64,000 nucleotides of DNA, from assembly GCF_003206045.1 (NCBI RefSeq), contig NZ_PZJM01000016.1, positions 1-64,000 of the forward strand. The letters are read 5' to 3'. The notes below the pieces were generated by a model. It saw nothing but the letters and a program-made list of their open reading frames with translations, did no database searches and was not told the origin of the DNA. Of this stretch, positions 51,338 to 59,838 are shown one piece after another (the stretch's first letter is position 1; every line of letters starts with the position of its first letter). This DNA comes from Salinicola lusitanus (lineage in GTDB: Bacteria; Pseudomonadota; Gammaproteobacteria; Pseudomonadales; Halomonadaceae). The translations under genes were made by a program, and so were the position numbers.

Positions 51338-51525
51338 CTATAGCACGACGACCTCGATGGGATCGCTCAGGGGCGGTAGTCGGTCACACCGGCGCCGGTT
51401 TTCAGATCGATGGGCACCGACACATGGTCGTGAATCATCAGCCATTGGCCATCGAGCTTGCGCAAACCGATGGTCTCGCGAGTCCACAGGTCGATCTTGT
51501 TGCCGGCCACAGAGCCCATGAAACG
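51338..51525 (-). repeat. 188-bp direct repeat, right copy
   Basis: Partner of 48450-48637. This copy is part of the intact DUF4440 gene. Confidence 0.93.
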
Positions 51526-51798
51526 AGTGAAGCCGGTGGTGAAGGCGACATCGCCGGAACAATGGACCTTCATGTCCTTGAACTCGAATACGGGGTCTTC
51601 GTCGAACATCTCGAAGAAGGTGATCCAATTTTGGCGGAAGGACTCCCAGCCCTCGAAGCTGAAGGGCGGCATCACATCGAAGCCGAGATACTCCTCTCCC
51701 GGGTAATAGGTAGCCATCGTCCGGTCGAGATCGCGTGACTGGACGGCGTTCTGCCACTCTGCGCGCAGGGCGCGAATCTGTCTTTCATCCTGGGTCAT
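51367..51798 (-). CDS. DUF4440/SnoaL-like (NTF2-fold) protein
   Basis: Protein of 143 residues with the cone-shaped NTF2-like pattern: the helix IRALRAEWQNAVQSRDLDRTMATYY, then DVMPPFSFEGWESFRQNW, KVHCSGDVAFTTGFTRFM and the closing strand GQWLMIHDHVSVPID. These proteins include isomerases and proteins of unknown role (ketosteroid-isomerase-like). ATG 51798 has AGGAA 8 bases before it. Its last 159 coding bases are duplicated at 48479-48637. Confidence 0.8.
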   Translation of the reverse strand: MTQDERQIRALRAEWQNAVQSRDLDRTMATYYPGEEYLGFDVMPPFSFEGWESFRQNWITFFEMFDEDPVFEFKDMKVHCSGDVAFTTGFTRFMGSVAGNKIDLWTRETIGLRKLDGQWLMIHDHVSVPIDLKTGAGVTDYRP

Positions 51799-51899
51799 GG
51801 GTCGGTTCCTGGGTGGGTTGAGCAAGTGACCATGTTGACGTGTGTCAGTGTCAGGGCATCGTCAGCAGAGTATTGAGGCGAATCCCGGTGAGATCCGTG

Positions 51900-52484
51900 T
51901 CAAGTCGAGCCGTTGGTCTTGCGTATCAGCGACGTGGCTCCATTTTCGATATGACCATCGATATGCCAGCGTTCGGCGGTCGCGAACTCGGCGTCGAGCA
52001 GGCGCTGATTGGTACCGCGTGCAAGACACAGGTTGCCGCAGATGAGCAGTCCATTCGGCTTGAGCCGTTCGTACAGCAGCTCGATGAGTGACAGCGATGG
52101 GGCGAGACCATCGAAGAATGCGAGATCGTAGGGGCCGGGCAAATCAGCGAGAACGTCGAAAAAATCGCCGTGGTGCACGCGGACGCGTTCTGCGAATCCA
52201 GCGGCCTCAAGGTTCTCACGAGCTAAAGCCACGTGATCGGGATCGCGCTCGATGGTATCCATCTGCGCACGATCTTCTGCACTTGCCAGCAGGCAAGCGG
52301 TGTAGCCGATCGCTGTACCCAGCTCGAGAATACGCTCGGGGCACTCTGCTCGTGCGGTGGCCAGCAGTCCAGCGCCATCCTCGAACACATAGGCATGGCA
52401 ACCGTGACGCTGACGATGCTCATCGGTTTCAGCCCGCAAGGCTTCGAAGCGGGCTGCATCGGATTCGATATTCATAGCTTTCAT
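51900..52484 (-). CDS. O-methyltransferase-like class I SAM methyltransferase
   Basis: Methyltransferase of 194 residues in the catechol/caffeoyl-CoA O-methyltransferase style. Motif I is RILELGTAIGYTACLLASA, followed by IERDPDHVALARENLEAAGF, VRVHHGDFFDVL and the YDLAFFDG metal/substrate region. The acceptor is unknown. The ATG at 52484 overlaps the stop of the upstream hydrolase by 4 bases, so the two are an operon. Confidence 0.83.
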   Translation of the reverse strand: MKAMNIESDAARFEALRAETDEHRQRHGCHAYVFEDGAGLLATARAECPERILELGTAIGYTACLLASAEDRAQMDTIERDPDHVALARENLEAAGFAERVRVHHGDFFDVLADLPGPYDLAFFDGLAPSLSLIELLYERLKPNGLLICGNLCLARGTNQRLLDAEFATAERWHIDGHIENGATSLIRKTNGST

Positions 52485-53410
52485 GTCATGTACCGGTTGA
52501 GCCAGTCGAGCATCGGCCCCGGGCGGCGCTGGAACTCCAGGTAGCCATCCCAGCGGGCCTGGGTGCCGTGTATCCAGTGCAGCGATTTGTCGTCGATCGG
52601 AAGCGCGTCGAAGGTAGCCTGGACATCGGCGGGAGTGGTCATCAGGTCGTCGTGCACCTGATAGATGAACGTCGGAGTGTGAACGCTGCGCGCCCAGTCG
52701 TTGGGCGACATCTGGTCGAAGGTGCAACTGGCGGCGAGTTGCACCTCGCGTTCCAGCGCGTCGAGGTGATCGACCAGGTTCATCATTTCCAATTCGCGAC
52801 GCATGACCGAGCCGATCGACAGCGGCTGACAGAGCACCAGGCAGCGCACGTCGTCGAATTCCCGCGGTTCGGTGTGGATCGCGAAGAGCGTCGCGTTGGC
52901 GCCGTTGCAGCGCGAAAAAAGTCCTACTGTTACACCTTCGAGATCTGCCCGCGAGCGCACATAGCGCAGCGAGCCGATGACGTCGCGTGCCTCGAATCGA
53001 CCGCCGCTGTTGAGTCCGCCGTTGGCTGATCCGCTCAACCCGAAGTTGCGCTCGTCGTAGGTGAGCACGTGATAACCTGCCTCGTGGAGGATGCGGTAGT
53101 CGGCCAGATAATCGACCTCGAAGGTGTTACCGCCAGCGGCGCCGAAGGATCGCCAAGGCTCCAGGTGGCTAGCCAGGCCGTAGCGGTTGAACGTCAGTGG
53201 ATGATTGACGATGACGAGTCGCCGAGAGTCTGGGCAGGGGAGGTACCACGCTTCGAGCGGCACCCCATCCTGTGATGGAAAGGTCACGTTCTCGAAGGCA
53301 AGCCCCTCATCTGCTGGTGTCCTGAGTACGGGCGAGCGCCCGGGCTGACTCCAACCCTTGGCCATGGCCTTCAGGGTCTGAGTGATGTCGTCTTCTGGCT
53401 GTGGCTGCAT
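52481..53410 (-). CDS. Alpha/beta-hydrolase fold protein
   Basis: Hydrolase of 309 residues. The oxyanion region is LVIVNHPLTFNRYG. The nucleophile elbow reads VGLFSRCNGANAT, which places a Cys where most members have Ser. Candidate acid and histidine are in FIYQVHDDLM and HWIHGTQARWDGYLEF. Substrate unknown. It is upstream of, and overlaps, the O-methyltransferase gene, and is divergent from a LysR gene 103 bases away, its likely regulator. Confidence 0.8.
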   Translation of the reverse strand: MQPQPEDDITQTLKAMAKGWSQPGRSPVLRTPADEGLAFENVTFPSQDGVPLEAWYLPCPDSRRLVIVNHPLTFNRYGLASHLEPWRSFGAAGGNTFEVDYLADYRILHEAGYHVLTYDERNFGLSGSANGGLNSGGRFEARDVIGSLRYVRSRADLEGVTVGLFSRCNGANATLFAIHTEPREFDDVRCLVLCQPLSIGSVMRRELEMMNLVDHLDALEREVQLAASCTFDQMSPNDWARSVHTPTFIYQVHDDLMTTPADVQATFDALPIDDKSLHWIHGTQARWDGYLEFQRRPGPMLDWLNRYMT

Positions 53411-53513
53411 GATCTCGATCCTCTGGTGCGTATCGGGGCGATGCCATGTCGTCTGTGATCCTATCTAGCCAGGTGTCTTGTATTCGGGGAATGACGAATT
53501 ACGATGGACAGGC

Positions 53514-54449
53514 ATGCAAAAAGTGAATGACCACGCCACAGGCCACCTCAATTTACGCTCGCTGCGTTTTCTGGCGCAGGTGCTGAGTCTGCGCAGTGTG
53601 ACCCGCGCGGGAGAAGCGATGGGGTTGAGCCAACCCGCCGCGAGCCGGCTGCTGGCGCAGCTACGGCGTGCGTTGGGCGATGACCCGCTGCTGGTGCGCA
53701 CTCAGGGTGGTGGCTACGTGCGCACCGCGCGCGCTGAGGCCTTGATGCCGCAACTGGCCGAGGCGATCGCCGCTGAGGACCGCTTGTTTCAGCCGCCGAG
53801 CTTCGACCCGTCGTGCTCGCAGCGTGTCCTGCGAGTGGCGACGACCGACTATGGCGCGGCAGTCGTGATCAGGGAGTTTGCGCGCGTGACCGCCTGCGAA
53901 GCGCCGGGCGTATCGCTGGATTTGCGCGCCTGGGAGAGTGAGACGCTGGTCGAATTGGAGGAGGGCAGGCTCGACTTCGCGCTCTATACCGACGAGGCAG
54001 TGCCGCCAGGATTCCATCACGAGAGTCTGTTCACCGAACGCTTCGCCTGCGTCGTACGGCACGACCATCCGGTTTTGGCGCATCGAGACGGCGACGGCCG
54101 CATCGCGCCATCACGACTCGCCGAGTTACCCCGCGTGGTCCTGCTCTACCCCGAAGGCAGTGCCACGGCAATCGACGACCCGTTGGCGTGCCATGGTCGA
54201 GCACGAGGACCGGGGGATACTGTAACGCCGTATTTTCTCTCCAGCCCGCTGCTCATCGGTCAGTCCGAACGCGTACTTTGTCTGCCGCGGCGAGCGGCGG
54301 AGCTCGTCGCGCCGTTGGCGGATCTCGCCGTGATCGATTTCCCGCAGGCGGGGGAGATCCACTACTGCGTGATCTGGCACGAACGGGCAGCAAGGGACCC
54401 GGCAATTGCTTGGGCGAGAGCGTGTCTTCGACGAGCGGTAGGGCGTTGA
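53514..54449 (+). CDS. LysR-family transcriptional regulator
   Basis: Regulator of 311 residues from ATG 53514; an in-frame TTG lies 36 bases upstream. Its DNA-binding helix-turn-helix is FLAQVLSLRSVTRAGEAMGLSQPAASRLLAQLR, followed by GDDPLLVRTQGGGYVRT. The remainder is the effector domain. It is divergent from the hydrolase/O-methyltransferase pair, which is the probable target. Inducer unknown. Confidence 0.87.
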   Translation: MQKVNDHATGHLNLRSLRFLAQVLSLRSVTRAGEAMGLSQPAASRLLAQLRRALGDDPLLVRTQGGGYVRTARAEALMPQLAEAIAAEDRLFQPPSFDPSCSQRVLRVATTDYGAAVVIREFARVTACEAPGVSLDLRAWESETLVELEEGRLDFALYTDEAVPPGFHHESLFTERFACVVRHDHPVLAHRDGDGRIAPSRLAELPRVVLLYPEGSATAIDDPLACHGRARGPGDTVTPYFLSSPLLIGQSERVLCLPRRAAELVAPLADLAVIDFPQAGEIHYCVIWHERAARDPAIAWARACLRRAVGR

Positions 54450-54536
54450 GCGAGATTGATGTTCACCGCTCAACATGAGGCCGAACCTATCGAGCGGCTG
54501 GGAATGACCTTGGCATGAGATAAGGCATACCCACCA

Positions 54537-55145
54537 TCAATCCATACCCAATTGCGCCTTCAGTCCCGCCACGGCGGTGCGTGCCACATCGAGTAATCGG
54601 GACTCATCCATGCCTTCCCGCGCACTGGCTGAAAGCCCGGACATCGTGCTGGCCATGAAGTCGGTCACCGCGGATGCGCGCTCCGGATGGGTGCGGGCGA
54701 CGAACTCGCGAATTCGGTCGCGGCGCTGATTGGCCACCCGGCGTGCATGGGTGGCGCTGTCATCCCCGTCAGGGCCTCGCGCGGCCTCGAGCACAAGACA
54801 CCCCCGCCGCTGCGGATCTCGCGCATAGGTTCGTGCGGCACTCTCCAGCAATTCCGCCAGTGCATCCACGGGCGCCCGGCCGGGCAGCAGAATCTCGTCC
54901 AGCGCGAGGGCCGCTTGCGCGTAGCGCTCGATGACCTGTTCGAAAAACTCGGACTTGCTACCAAACGCCTTGTAGAAACTGGGCGGTTTCACTCCCAGTG
55001 CGTCGGTCAGTGCTGCCAATCCCACCGCCTCGTAGCTACTGGCATGAAATAGCCGCTGGCCCGTATCCAGTGCGGTTTCCATGTCGAAGGCACGGGGTCG
55101 GCCTCGGGGCCTCGGCGCTGATTTGGCATTTTCTTTAGTGGTCAC
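54537..55145 (-). CDS. bdcR: TetR-family repressor BdcR
   Basis: Repressor of 202 residues. The N-terminal TetR helix-turn-helix (AALTDALGVKPPSFYKAFGSK) follows a Pro/Arg-rich leader. The C-terminal ligand domain includes RRGCLVLEAARG. Divergent arrangement with bdcA matches E. coli bdcR-bdcA, in which the TetR protein represses the gene for the dispersal protein. GTG start at 55145. Two TAGTGACC(A/G)CTA sites lie at and beyond its start. Confidence 0.82.
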   Translation of the reverse strand: MTTKENAKSAPRPRGRPRAFDMETALDTGQRLFHASSYEAVGLAALTDALGVKPPSFYKAFGSKSEFFEQVIERYAQAALALDEILLPGRAPVDALAELLESAARTYARDPQRRGCLVLEAARGPDGDDSATHARRVANQRRDRIREFVARTHPERASAVTDFMASTMSGLSASAREGMDESRLLDVARTAVAGLKAQLGMD

Positions 55146-55193
55146 TACAAAATCCTTGCGCAGGCGTTTGATCTAATTCTATAGTGACCGCTA
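55136..55193. promoter_or_regulatory. bdcR/bdcA operators and bdcA promoter
   Basis: TAGTGGTCACTA (55136-55147; reverse complement TAGTGACCACTA) and TAGTGACCGCTA (55182-55193) differ at one position. The first overlaps the bdcR start. The second overlaps a TATAGT at 55180-55185 with TTGCGC 18 bases upstream, a plausible bdcA promoter. Confidence 0.65.
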
Positions 55194-55220
55194 TCCAATT
55201 TACTACCCGAGGTGCTCTAC

Positions 55221-55931
55221 ATGGATTTCATGGACAAGCGTGTGCTGGTCGTTGGGGGCAGCCGTGGTATTGGCGCCGCCATCGTGACTCTCTTTGCCGA
55301 TAGCGGGGCGCGGGTGAGTTTTACCTACTCGGGCTCACGCGAAGCGGCGCAAAACCTGGCGGCGAAGACCGGGGCGACAGCAGTCCAGACCGATGCGGCC
55401 GACCGCAACGCGATGATGGCGACCGTGCGTGAGGCGGGGCCTCTGGACATCATGATATTCAACGCCGGCGTACTGGTAGCGGGTGACCCCCTGACGCTGG
55501 ATCCGGATGCGGTCGATCACCTGATCGACGTCAATGTGCGCGCGCCGTACCACGCATCAGTGGAGGCCGCACGGGCCATGAAGGAGGGCGGACGCATCAT
55601 CGTGATCGGGTCGGTCAACGGCGACCGGATGCCGTTTCCGGGACTGGCCGCCTATGCGCTGAGCAAGTCGGCGTTGCAGGGCATGGCTCGCGGATTGGCC
55701 CGGGATCTTGGGCCGCGCGGCATCACCATCAATATCGTGCAGCCGGGGCCAACGGATACCGACATGAATCCCGCCGACGGCGAACTTGCCGAGCAGATGC
55801 ACAGCGTCATGGCGATCAAGCGTCACGGCACCGCCCAGGACGTGGCCCATCTGACCGCCTACCTGGCCGGACCGCACGCCAGCGGCATCACTGGTGCCAT
55901 GCACACGATCGATGGCGGCTTCGGCGCCTGA
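55221..55931 (+). CDS. bdcA: SDR-family biofilm dispersal protein BdcA
   Basis: Short-chain dehydrogenase-fold protein of 236 residues. It has VLVVGGSRGIGAAIV (nucleotide loop), FNAGVLVAGD, GSVNGDRMPFPGLAAY (Ser and Tyr-x3-Lys with ALSKSALQGMARGLARD) and the C-terminal GITGAMHTIDGGFGA. The pattern is very like E. coli BdcA, which binds cyclic-di-GMP and promotes biofilm dispersal. ATG 55221 follows GAGGTG. Its divergent TetR neighbour supports the assignment. Confidence 0.85.
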   Translation: MDFMDKRVLVVGGSRGIGAAIVTLFADSGARVSFTYSGSREAAQNLAAKTGATAVQTDAADRNAMMATVREAGPLDIMIFNAGVLVAGDPLTLDPDAVDHLIDVNVRAPYHASVEAARAMKEGGRIIVIGSVNGDRMPFPGLAAYALSKSALQGMARGLARDLGPRGITINIVQPGPTDTDMNPADGELAEQMHSVMAIKRHGTAQDVAHLTAYLAGPHASGITGAMHTIDGGFGA

Positions 55932-55960
55932 GCCGTGAATGATCGGCAAGGAGAGTCTGC

Positions 55961-56044
55961 ATGACAGCTACGCCAGGAGAGAACGCCGTCACGGTCTATG
56001 TCACGTCCGACGCGGACATTTCTGGCTGCCTGACGAACGCATGA
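55961..56044 (+). CDS. Possible 27-residue small ORF
   Basis: A short frame, MTATPGENAVTVYVTSDADI and seven more residues, begins 5 bases after a good AAGGAGAG site and ends at TGA 56042-56044. It fills part of the 227-base gap between bdcA and the next SDR gene. It may be a real small gene or the start of a deleted one; I do not recognise it. Confidence 0.3.
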   Translation: MTATPGENAVTVYVTSDADISGCLTNA

Positions 56045-56158
56045 GCTTGGCCGGCCATACCTATCAGTCCGGTCCCATCGCTAGGACCGGACGACCGTAA
56101 CGCCAGCCGCCATGAACGGACTGCACGGATTTATGCACGAGACATCGAGGAGAGTGCC

Positions 56159-56989
56159 ATGAACAGGACTTGGCTCATCACCGGCTGCTCAAGCGGTCTC
56201 GGGAAACATATTGCTGAGGCTGCCGCCGCGCGAGGCGATAACGTGGTCGCCACCGCCCGCAACCCGGACACGCTACGCGATCTCGCCGATCGCTTCCCTG
56301 ATCATGTGCGGACCGCTCGGCTCGATGTCACCGAGCCGGGCTCGGTGGCTGCCGCCATCGCGCTCTCGGAGCGTGAATTCGGTGGGTTCGATGTGCTGGT
56401 CAACAACGCGGGGTATGGCTTCATCGGCGCGGTCGAGGAGGCGGAGCCGGATGAGTACCGCCCCATGTTCGAGGTGAACGTGTTCGGTTTGATCGAGACG
56501 ACACGGATGGCGCTGCCGGTCCTGCGTCGGAGAACCGGGGCGCGTATCGTCAACCCGTCGTCGGGCGCAGGGCTCTCTGGTGGCGCTGGCTCCGGCTACT
56601 ACAGCGCTACCAAATTCGCGGTGGAGGGGTTTTCGGAAGCGCTGGCCAAGGAAGTCGGACCGCTGGGCGTTCAAGTGATCATCGTCGAGCCAGGTCCGTT
56701 TCGTACCGAGTTCCTGGGACGATCCATCTCGATGGCTGCCAGGGAGATCGATGCCTATGCCGAGACGGCGGGCCGGCGACGTGCCTACCGAGATAGCAAT
56801 GATGGCAAGCAGGCTGGAGACCCCGAAAAGGCCACGGCGGTGATCCTGCAGGCCGTCGACGCCAGGCATCCGCCACTCCATCTACCGCTGGGCCCGGTCG
56901 CCTACGGGATCGCCGAGCGCAAGTTCGATGCCTTTCGCTCCGATATGGAGGCGTGGCGGGAGATTGCGTTTCATACCGATTTCGACTGA
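56159..56989 (+). CDS. SDR-family oxidoreductase
   Basis: Classical short-chain dehydrogenase/reductase of 276 residues. Cofactor motif TWLITGCSSGLGKHIAEAAA, NNAGYG, catalytic Ser in NPSSGAGLS and YYSATKFAVEGF (Tyr-x3-Lys). The long C-terminus after VEPGPFRTEFLG is typical of the large SDR subgroup of oxidoreductases with unknown substrate. A GAGGAGAG site precedes the ATG. It lies downstream of bdcA on the same strand, possibly in the same unit. Confidence 0.87.
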   Translation: MNRTWLITGCSSGLGKHIAEAAAARGDNVVATARNPDTLRDLADRFPDHVRTARLDVTEPGSVAAAIALSEREFGGFDVLVNNAGYGFIGAVEEAEPDEYRPMFEVNVFGLIETTRMALPVLRRRTGARIVNPSSGAGLSGGAGSGYYSATKFAVEGFSEALAKEVGPLGVQVIIVEPGPFRTEFLGRSISMAAREIDAYAETAGRRRAYRDSNDGKQAGDPEKATAVILQAVDARHPPLHLPLGPVAYGIAERKFDAFRSDMEAWREIAFHTDFD

Positions 56990-57054
56990 GCGGCATTTTT
57001 TCGACATCAATAGAAGGCTGATGGCGAACACCGTCAGTCAATAGGAGTAGAGCA

Positions 57055-57909
57055 ATGGATATTGGCGTTATTGGATTGGGGGCGATGGGACGCGCCATGG
57101 CGAGCAACCTCGTTGCGGCCGGGCACACGGTCAAGGCCTGGAACCGTTCCGGTGGCGAGCTCGATGGCGTGACCATGGTGGCTTCGCCACAGGAGGCGTT
57201 CCAGAGTGACGCGGTGCTGACCATGCTCCCCGACGATGCGGCGATTCGGGAGGCGCTGCTGGAAGCCGGCGTGCTGGAACATGCCGCAGCAGGCACGGTA
57301 CATATCGTGGCCTCGACCATCTCGCTGGCGTTCTCGCACGAGCTGGTTGCCCTGCATGCCAACGCCGGGGTGGATTACGTCGCGGCACCGGTGCTGGGCA
57401 GGCCGGATGTCGCTGCCAAGGGTGAACTCAACATTCTCGCCGGGGGAAGCGTCGCGGCGGTTGATCGGGTGCAACCGGTGTTCGAGGCCATTGGCAAGCA
57501 GGTATGGCTCATGGGCGACCGGCCGCCCGCTGCCAACGCGGCCAAGATCGCTTGCAACATGATGATCGCCATGGCGATCGAGGCGATGGCGGAAGCGGTA
57601 TCGCTGACCGAGGGCAACGGCGTGGAGCGTGAACGCTTCTTCGAGTTGATCCTGGGCACGTTGTTCGGCAGTCGCTCCTATCAGGTCTACTCGGCCAATA
57701 TCGCGAACGACGACTACGAGCCGGGATTCAAGGCGACGTTGGGCCTCAAGGATCTGCGCCTAGCCAGTGAAGCCGCCGAGGAAACCGGAGGTTCGCTACC
57801 GATGCTGGCGGCGGTCTATGAAAGAATGGCCGAAACGGTCGATTCGGGTCTCGGTGAGCGCGACTGGTCGGTGATGGCGGACTACACGATCCGGCGGCCG
57901 AAGGGCTAG
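57055..57909 (+). CDS. NAD(P)-dependent beta-hydroxyacid dehydrogenase (3-hydroxyisobutyrate dehydrogenase family)
   Basis: Dehydrogenase of 284 residues. N-terminal Rossmann loop IGVIGLGAMGRAMASNLVAAG, substrate-binding VDYVAAPVLGRPDVAA, and the catalytic lysine in AANAAKIACNMM. The C-terminal all-alpha domain ends TIRRPKG. Substrate unknown (3-hydroxyisobutyrate, tartronate semialdehyde or an imine are family options). AGGAG lies before the ATG. It follows the SDR gene by 65 bases and may belong with it. Confidence 0.87.
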   Translation: MDIGVIGLGAMGRAMASNLVAAGHTVKAWNRSGGELDGVTMVASPQEAFQSDAVLTMLPDDAAIREALLEAGVLEHAAAGTVHIVASTISLAFSHELVALHANAGVDYVAAPVLGRPDVAAKGELNILAGGSVAAVDRVQPVFEAIGKQVWLMGDRPPAANAAKIACNMMIAMAIEAMAEAVSLTEGNGVERERFFELILGTLFGSRSYQVYSANIANDDYEPGFKATLGLKDLRLASEAAEETGGSLPMLAAVYERMAETVDSGLGERDWSVMADYTIRRPKG

Positions 57910-58667
57910 AGTTAATAAGTAACCCTACCATTGATGAAGCAACCTTCCGAAATGACGTTTGATCCGGGGTTGCTGCCCTTATGGCAGAGTTCCTGGTTCA
58001 TGGAGTGGCTCTTGGGCATTGTGGACAGGTAAGTACGCGACTGGAGTGGTCGCTTACCTTGCCGGTTCCGAAGTGGAATGCATCACTGGTGCCGGATAGT
58101 TGAAGGTTGAGTAGCATGAGCGACTTTCGCCGTTAATGTATCTTGGCTTGATAATAATGTGTGATGCAGGATCCTCGTCGCTTTACTGACCGTGTATCTC
58201 GGAATTCGCACCTCTCGGATAAGTGCTGTTTGCCAGTGATTGTCTGCAGTGGCTGTCCGGCGCGAGAGGGAAGCGGATGGTAAAAATAACCCGGCTATGG
58301 GAAAGAGTCAGCGGAGACCGTTTGCCATACCGGGTCGAAGCGGCCGCAGGGATGCTAGCCAGAACAGTAAATTTCGGTGGAGTTGCCCTTGCAGTGCTTT
58401 TATCGAAAAGCGCTGCACGTGTAACTTTTGAAGTCGATCTTTCCTGGCTATTTGTTTCAGATTGTAATGTATTTCCTTGTTTTTAGAAGTATTAATTTAA
58501 CTTAGGATCTGGGGTCGAAAGAATGTCGAGCGCTGTCTGGTTGGCGGCGAGGTTTCCTCTCCTGACCGCACTGTTATCTGCCAATGAGTGCTTTCGTGGC
58601 AGCCGTTGCCCTCCCTACCGGGATTCGATGCATTTCATCTCATCACACGGAAACATTTTGAAACAAA
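57910..58667. other. AT-richer non-coding region before the GGA-hairpin RNA
   Basis: No convincing gene in 758 bases. There are structured elements: GGTAA-GCGAC-TGGAGTG-GTCGC-TTACC (58028-58058, with a small bulge), a hairpin with GGGA loop at about 58341-58359, and a GCAGTGCTTTT/AAAAGCGCTGC stem-loop (58391-58416). Scattered GGA motifs at 58268-58352 may mark a weaker third decoy RNA. An 87-codon frame at 58223 lacks coding character. Confidence 0.4.
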
Positions 58668-58865
58668 AAGGATGGGGATTCTTGATGGGGATCAATTTGT
58701 CTAATGACTGAAGGGTTCACAGTGTGTAGGGGCAGGGAAGCCTGGTTGTACAGGGATGATGTCGCAGGATGCGCAGGCAGGGACTGCCTTCGGTGGCAGC
58801 CATGGATGGCTTCAGGGACGAACAGCGCTAGGGGGAGCCGGTTTGCCGGCTCCCCACTTTATTTC
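58668..58865 (+). ncRNA. Candidate Csr/Rsm-type decoy RNA (GGA-hairpin array), copy 1
   Basis: A run of small stem-loops, each presenting GGA: TTGAT-GGGG-ATCAA (58682), GGC-AGGGAA-GCC (58731), CGCA-GGA-TGCG (58763), AGGCA-GGGAC-TGCCT (58775), GCCA-TGGA-TGGC (58799) and TTC-AGGGAC-GAA (58811). About nine GGA motifs occur in 165 bases. The array ends in a terminator, GGGGAGCCGG-TTTG-CCGGCTCCCC (58832-58855), followed by ACTTTATTT. CsrA/RsmA binds ANGGA in hairpin loops, and CsrB/RsmZ RNAs have this plan. The 5' end is not defined. Confidence 0.65.
58832..58860 (+). terminator. Terminator of the first GGA-hairpin RNA
   Basis: A perfect 10-bp stem GGGGAGCCGG/CCGGCTCCCC with loop TTTG is followed by ACTTT. 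No protein gene ends just upstream, which itself points to an RNA gene. Confidence 0.75.
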
Positions 58866-59031
58866 ATGGAAGATTCTCCCCTTTCATCATCCGGGGCATT
58901 GCGGACGCTGGCGCCATGGGGCAACGTGATCGCTCCGGCGTGATTTCGACCCCGTATCACTCGAGCGCAGGGTCGTTTCTCCGCCGTGGTCGGCAGCGAT
59001 GCCTTGGAAGGAAGAGGTTGCGAGCATCGGT

Positions 59032-59670
59032 ATGATGGATTGGATTTCCCAGAACAGTTCGGCCATCACGGCATTGACCAGCGTGTGCACGCTCTTCGTC
59101 TGGCTATTCTACGCGCAACTGCTGTACCTGAACTTCAGACGCCAACGTCAACCCAAGATCATCATCAATCGCGGGTTCGGCCGCACGCTGCAGGCCCGTT
59201 GCGTCATCAGCAACATGAGCCCCGAGCCGATCTTCATCGAGCACATCGTCGCGATCCTCCATTCGGACCGGGAGGCGATCTCCAAGGACCTGATCGATTT
59301 CGAGGAATCGCCTGACAAGCAGGGGGAGTCCGGTCGCTTGATCGAAACGACTCGGCAGGGGCCGATGCTCTCGGGTAGCTACAATCACATCGGCACTTTT
59401 CATGACATCGTCGGCCGGGTGCTTCGTGCCAACGGGCTCCCCTCCGATGATTTCCAGTCAACCGATGGGCGCACGCTCCAGTCGATAGAGCTGCGGGTCA
59501 TTGCCGTTTACGGCAGTGAGGACTCTCCCGTGGGAGCCGCCAGAACGTTCTCGCTGACCATGGGAGAGTCCGGCGAGGCGCTGGTGCCGACGCGCCTCGT
59601 CACTCGCCGATATGCCTCGCGCCTGAGGCGTCACCGGGTACGTCAATGGATCCGCGAACTGGACGGCTAG
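59032..59670 (+). CDS. Hypothetical single-pass membrane protein
   Basis: Protein of 212 residues that I do not recognise. One N-terminal membrane helix (ITALTSVCTLFVWLFYAQLL) is followed by a basic stretch (NFRRQRQPKIIIN) and a soluble, probably beta-rich domain (RCVISNMSPEPIFIEHIVAIL, IELRVIAVYGSEDSPVGAA). The C-terminus is highly basic (RRYASRLRRHRVRQWIREL). The start is uncertain: ATG 59032 puts the helix near the N-terminus, while ATG 58999 would add 11 residues. It lies between two GGA-hairpin RNA candidates on the same strand. Confidence 0.6.
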   Translation: MMDWISQNSSAITALTSVCTLFVWLFYAQLLYLNFRRQRQPKIIINRGFGRTLQARCVISNMSPEPIFIEHIVAILHSDREAISKDLIDFEESPDKQGESGRLIETTRQGPMLSGSYNHIGTFHDIVGRVLRANGLPSDDFQSTDGRTLQSIELRVIAVYGSEDSPVGAARTFSLTMGESGEALVPTRLVTRRYASRLRRHRVRQWIRELDG

Positions 59671-59838
59671 ACGCTTCTCGCCTCGAGATGCCTCTTTTTT
59701 TCAGTAGCGTGCGAGTGGCGTGATTCCGGCCAAGCGCATGATTAATGGGCCATTGTGAATGGCCCGGGTCACCTTGAGAGCGCTCGCTCCAGATATTCGC
59801 GTTGGCGTGATCGGGCTTTCTGTACCACAGTGAGCCTT
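59671..59838. other. Gap with perfect hairpin after the membrane protein gene
   Basis: GGGCCATT-GTG-AATGGCCC at 59747-59765 is a perfect 8-bp stem without a T-run. It may be a transcript-end hairpin or an operator. No other feature seen. Confidence 0.45.

Noticed and set aside
58223-58486. 87-codon frame MLFASDCLQWL... as a small gene
   Set aside because: No good ribosome binding site, mixed composition, and it runs through a strong stem-loop at 58391-58416.
58430-58660. GacA-type upstream activating sequence (TGTAAG-N6-CTTACA) for the decoy RNA
   Set aside because: No match found by eye in this interval, so the regulator of the RNA is left open.
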